This document shows, in pieces, positions 13,151-14,948 of a DNA stretch of 14,948 nucleotides (position 1 is the stretch's first letter; every line of letters starts with the position of its first letter). A program made the position numbers and the translations under genes. Under the pieces are notes generated by a model, which was not told where the DNA came from, ran no database searches, and saw nothing but the letters and a program-made list of their open reading frames with translations. This stretch comes from JAUSIK01 sp964362915 (GTDB lineage: Archaea; Nanobdellota; Nanobdellia; Pacearchaeales; GW2011-AR1), in NCBI GenBank assembly GCA_964362915.1, contig CAYIGH010000024.1, positions 1-14,948 on the forward strand, given 5' to 3'.

Positions 13151-14353
13151 ATGGTAAAGATGACGTATGAAAAATTAAGAGAATTTCTTACGAATAGCGA
13201 AAAATATCCGAAATGCAAGAAATACAAAAGAGCCCCTCTTATTCACAAAGGATTTCCGGGAACATTTAATTTGAGTTTTACCGAGTATGATATGTTCAGG
13301 ATATATGGTGGATACTCTAATTTTTCAGAAGATTTAATATTCTCTACTATTCAATCTTGTATTCGACCACAAGATATTACTGATAATATAAAACAAGGTA
13401 AAAATTTGTGGAAATACTTAGGTGTTTTTGAAATGTCTGATATTGCTGGGCAAATTCTCTTATCAAAAAGAGAGAATATTGATAAGATTCATATTTATCA
13501 GTTAAAAAGATTAATCGAAACCCTTGTGGGTCTCGGGTTAGAAAAAAACAAGATATTTCCCTCTTACCAAAAAGGAGGCAAAGTTTCAGTTATTACAAAA
13601 GGCAAATTTAATTTTGATTGTGAAATTCCAGAAGATAAGCTCACAAAAAATGCTTTTATTGAATCTGGAATTCCTAAAGAAAATCTAATCCCTGATGAGA
13701 CAAGAGAAACTTTATTGTCCTTGCACATCAATATGCCTACTCCTTGGGGTTATCGAAATGAGATTAATTATAACATCGGAACTAAGGAAAATCCAAAACT
13801 TTTAGACGTAGCTACATTAGAGTATTTTATTTGGTTGCCAATTTTCAAGGGTGAAGAAAATCAAAAAAATATTGTTGGATTGAAACCATTTAATCATACT
13901 GCAAGCATTGGAGCTTTTGGAGTAGAACGACTTTGTGTTGCTGTAAACGGATTAAATAGTGTTTTTGAAGTAGATTATCTAAAGAAATTTTACGACTTTT
14001 TTAGGAAAATTTATTCTTCACTTTCTGAAGAACAAAGGATAAAATCTGGGGAGGTTATTAGAGCATTACATAGGATTTATTCTGATGTTGTTGATTTTAA
14101 TCTTAATGTAGGGTATCACGAAAATAAAAAAATAAAATATTTTCTTCAAGTCTTAGTCAGCAATTTGAAAGAATTGGATAAAAAAAGATTAAAACAGCTC
14201 TTGGAATTGCACTCAAAAATTCAACCTTGGCATAAAAATTTATCAAAGGGGATAAAACCGACAATTGAAAGAATTGAAACTTATTATTTAAATCAAGATA
14301 GATTAAGGGTAGAAAGAAGTACTAAACCAGAAAAACATCAACAGAAAAAATAG
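13151..14353 (+). CDS. Stand-alone AlaRS catalytic-core paralogue (class II synthetase-like)
   Basis: This 400-residue protein resembles the aminoacylation core of archaeal alanyl-tRNA synthetase. An N-terminal helix with L-R-E-F-L comes first. The motif 2 region follows: Q-S-C-I-R-P-Q-D-I (68-76, R72 for ATP) and L-G-V-F-E-M-S-D-I-A-G (90-100). These match Q-P-C-I-R-x-x-D-I and T-F-E-M-M-A of archaeal AlaRS. W-G-Y-R-N-E-I matches the G-P-x-x-E-I turn, L-D-V-A-T-L-E-Y-F matches L-E-L-A-T-L, and motif 3 is G-A-F-G-V-E-R-L (R260). About 130 further residues form charged helices that may bind RNA. The editing domain and C-Ala oligomerisation domain of a normal AlaRS (about 900 residues) are absent. 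ATP contacts look intact, so it could activate an amino acid. Whether it charges tRNA or modifies another molecule is unknown. Highly basic C-terminal tail. Confidence 0.7.
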   Translation: MVKMTYEKLREFLTNSEKYPKCKKYKRAPLIHKGFPGTFNLSFTEYDMFRIYGGYSNFSEDLIFSTIQSCIRPQDITDNIKQGKNLWKYLGVFEMSDIAGQILLSKRENIDKIHIYQLKRLIETLVGLGLEKNKIFPSYQKGGKVSVITKGKFNFDCEIPEDKLTKNAFIESGIPKENLIPDETRETLLSLHINMPTPWGYRNEINYNIGTKENPKLLDVATLEYFIWLPIFKGEENQKNIVGLKPFNHTASIGAFGVERLCVAVNGLNSVFEVDYLKKFYDFFRKIYSSLSEEQRIKSGEVIRALHRIYSDVVDFNLNVGYHENKKIKYFLQVLVSNLKELDKKRLKQLLELHSKIQPWHKNLSKGIKPTIERIETYYLNQDRLRVERSTKPEKHQQKK

Positions 14354-14365
14354 GTTACCGAAAGG

Positions 14366-14376
14366 ATTATAAATAA
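14366..14376 (+). promoter_or_regulatory. TATA box for hairpin element copy 2 and the NYN gene
   Basis: ATTATAAATAA is centred about 27 bases before 14398, so the RNA should begin close to ATAATCCC. The NYN mRNA would have a leader of about 44 bases made up of the hairpin element, unlike the leaderless genes around it. Confidence 0.55.
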
Positions 14377-14437
14377 GCAATCTTTTACTATATTAACATA
14401 ATCCCAGGTGATCCTTCGGGGTTGCCTGATGCTTTAA
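14376..14437 (+). ncRNA. Conserved hairpin element, copy 2 (5' leader of the NYN gene)
   Basis: This is the second copy of the element at 8486-8543. A ten-pair hairpin joins 14405-14414 to 14419-14428 around a TTCG tetraloop. Its 5' arm holds AGGTGATCC, nine bases exactly complementary to the 3' tail of 16S rRNA. Relative to copy 1, the A14406-T14427 pair replaces C8515-G8534, so pairing is kept by change on both sides. Three G-T wobble pairs in the middle are identical in both copies, which suggests the bases themselves matter. The ATG of the NYN gene lies 12 bases after the hairpin. Regulation of translation by opening and closing of the hairpin is a plausible inference. An RNA processed off the mRNA is the alternative. 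Confidence 0.55.
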
Positions 14438-14440
14438 AAA

Positions 14441-14948
14441 ATGAAATCTACAATTGTATTTATCGATGGTGGTTATCTCTCCTTTATCTCAAAATTTTTT
14501 GGAAAGGGGAAACCTCTAAAATACAAAATGGAAGTTTTTGCAAAGAATCTAGCAAAATCTAAAAATTTAGAATGTAAAAAAATTTATTTTTACACTGCTC
14601 CACCTTATCAAGATTCTGATCCTACAAAAGAAGAAAATCTAAGAAAAGCGAGTTATGATAAGTTTGTTTCAAAATTAAAAGAGGTTGGCATTATTGTAAG
14701 AGAAGGAAGATGCCAAAAAATTGACAATACCTACCAACAAAAAGGAGTAGACACTCTTTTAACAATTGATTTATCAAGAATTCCAAAAAGAGAAGGAATT
14801 TCTGATGTAATTGTTTTAACTTCTGATACTGATTTTGTTCCAATTATTAAAGATTTATCTGAAGATGGGATAAATGTGATTCTTGCTTACTTTACAGATA
14901 GAAAAAGAAAATCTGGACTTTCACTTTCAAATCATTTATGGAAAGCTT
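14441..14948 (+). CDS. NYN-domain (LabA/DUF88-like) ribonuclease-like protein, 3' end outside window
   Basis: The frame opens at ATG 14441, just after an in-frame stop at 14435, and is still open at the right edge (169 codons seen). It shows the NYN/PIN-like pattern. F-I-D-G-G-Y-L (7-13) brings the first Asp (D9). K-G-V-D-T-L-L-T-I-D (101-110) brings D104 and D110. L-T-S-D-T-D-F-V-P-I-I (126-136) brings D129 and D131, followed by the usual D-G-I-N-V-I-L strand. These acidic residues form the metal site of NYN ribonucleases. All are present, so nuclease activity is plausible. Homologues act in RNA decay or processing, but the target here is unknown. The gene follows the AlaRS-like gene by 87 bases and is preceded by the hairpin element, making its own mRNA leader a possible substrate or control point. 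Confidence 0.85.
   Translation, partial: MKSTIVFIDGGYLSFISKFFGKGKPLKYKMEVFAKNLAKSKNLECKKIYFYTAPPYQDSDPTKEENLRKASYDKFVSKLKEVGIIVREGRCQKIDNTYQQKGVDTLLTIDLSRIPKREGISDVIVLTSDTDFVPIIKDLSEDGINVILAYFTDRKRKSGLSLSNHLWKA

Overview
The window looks like a piece of an AT-rich archaeal chromosome, most likely from a DPANN-type lineage (Woesearchaeota or Pacearchaeota-like). The lineage is inferred from gene content and is not proven. The direct signs are archaeal. Most genes have a TATA-like box centred about 24-29 bases before the start codon and almost no room for a leader, so they are probably leaderless. The one tRNA lacks an encoded CCA and ends in a T-run. A class II synthetase-like gene resembles archaeal AlaRS. 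There is also a MNT-HEPN pair and a giant surface protein with a membrane anchor at each end.

Layout, left to right: (1) the 3' end of a Vsr/DUF559-like nuclease gene (1-230). (2) A 2313-residue surface protein (304-7245) with a G8/CEMIP-like beta-helix, an Ig-like domain, a GH30-like glycosidase barrel, another Ig-like domain, ten cysteine-rich DUF4215-like repeats and a C-terminal anchor. It converges, almost end to end, on a small secreted Tyr-rich protein (7249-7842, minus). (3) tRNA-Asp(GTC) at 8010-8081, followed by a weak orphan reading frame. (4) A short hairpin element (copy 1, about 8486-8543). (5) A MNT-HEPN toxin-antitoxin-like operon (8602-9716) with a palindrome between its TATA box and its start. 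(6) A 230-base gap with two copies of a 19-base repeat, then a SAM-dependent methyltransferase (9968-10684). (7) A minus-strand DoxX / FAD-NAD(P)H oxidoreductase operon (12175-10721), the only genes here with a canonical Shine-Dalgarno site at normal spacing. (8) A small membrane-anchored protein and a truncated alpha/beta hydrolase, followed by a debris-like stretch with two look-alike hairpins and a C-rich tract. (9) A stand-alone paralogue of the AlaRS catalytic core (13151-14353). (10) Copy 2 of the hairpin element, here forming the 5' leader of a NYN-domain ribonuclease-like gene that runs off the right edge.

The least explained signal is the element shared by 8486-8543 and 14376-14437. 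Two distant loci carry nearly the same sequence. Each has a TATA-like box at a similar distance and a 9-10 bp hairpin whose 5' arm is complementary to the 3' tail of archaeal 16S rRNA. The few differences keep the hairpin paired. It may be a small structured RNA or a regulatory mRNA leader. The other strong candidates for follow-up are the orphan AlaRS-like protein beside a NYN nuclease, and the CEMIP-like plus glycosidase surface protein.
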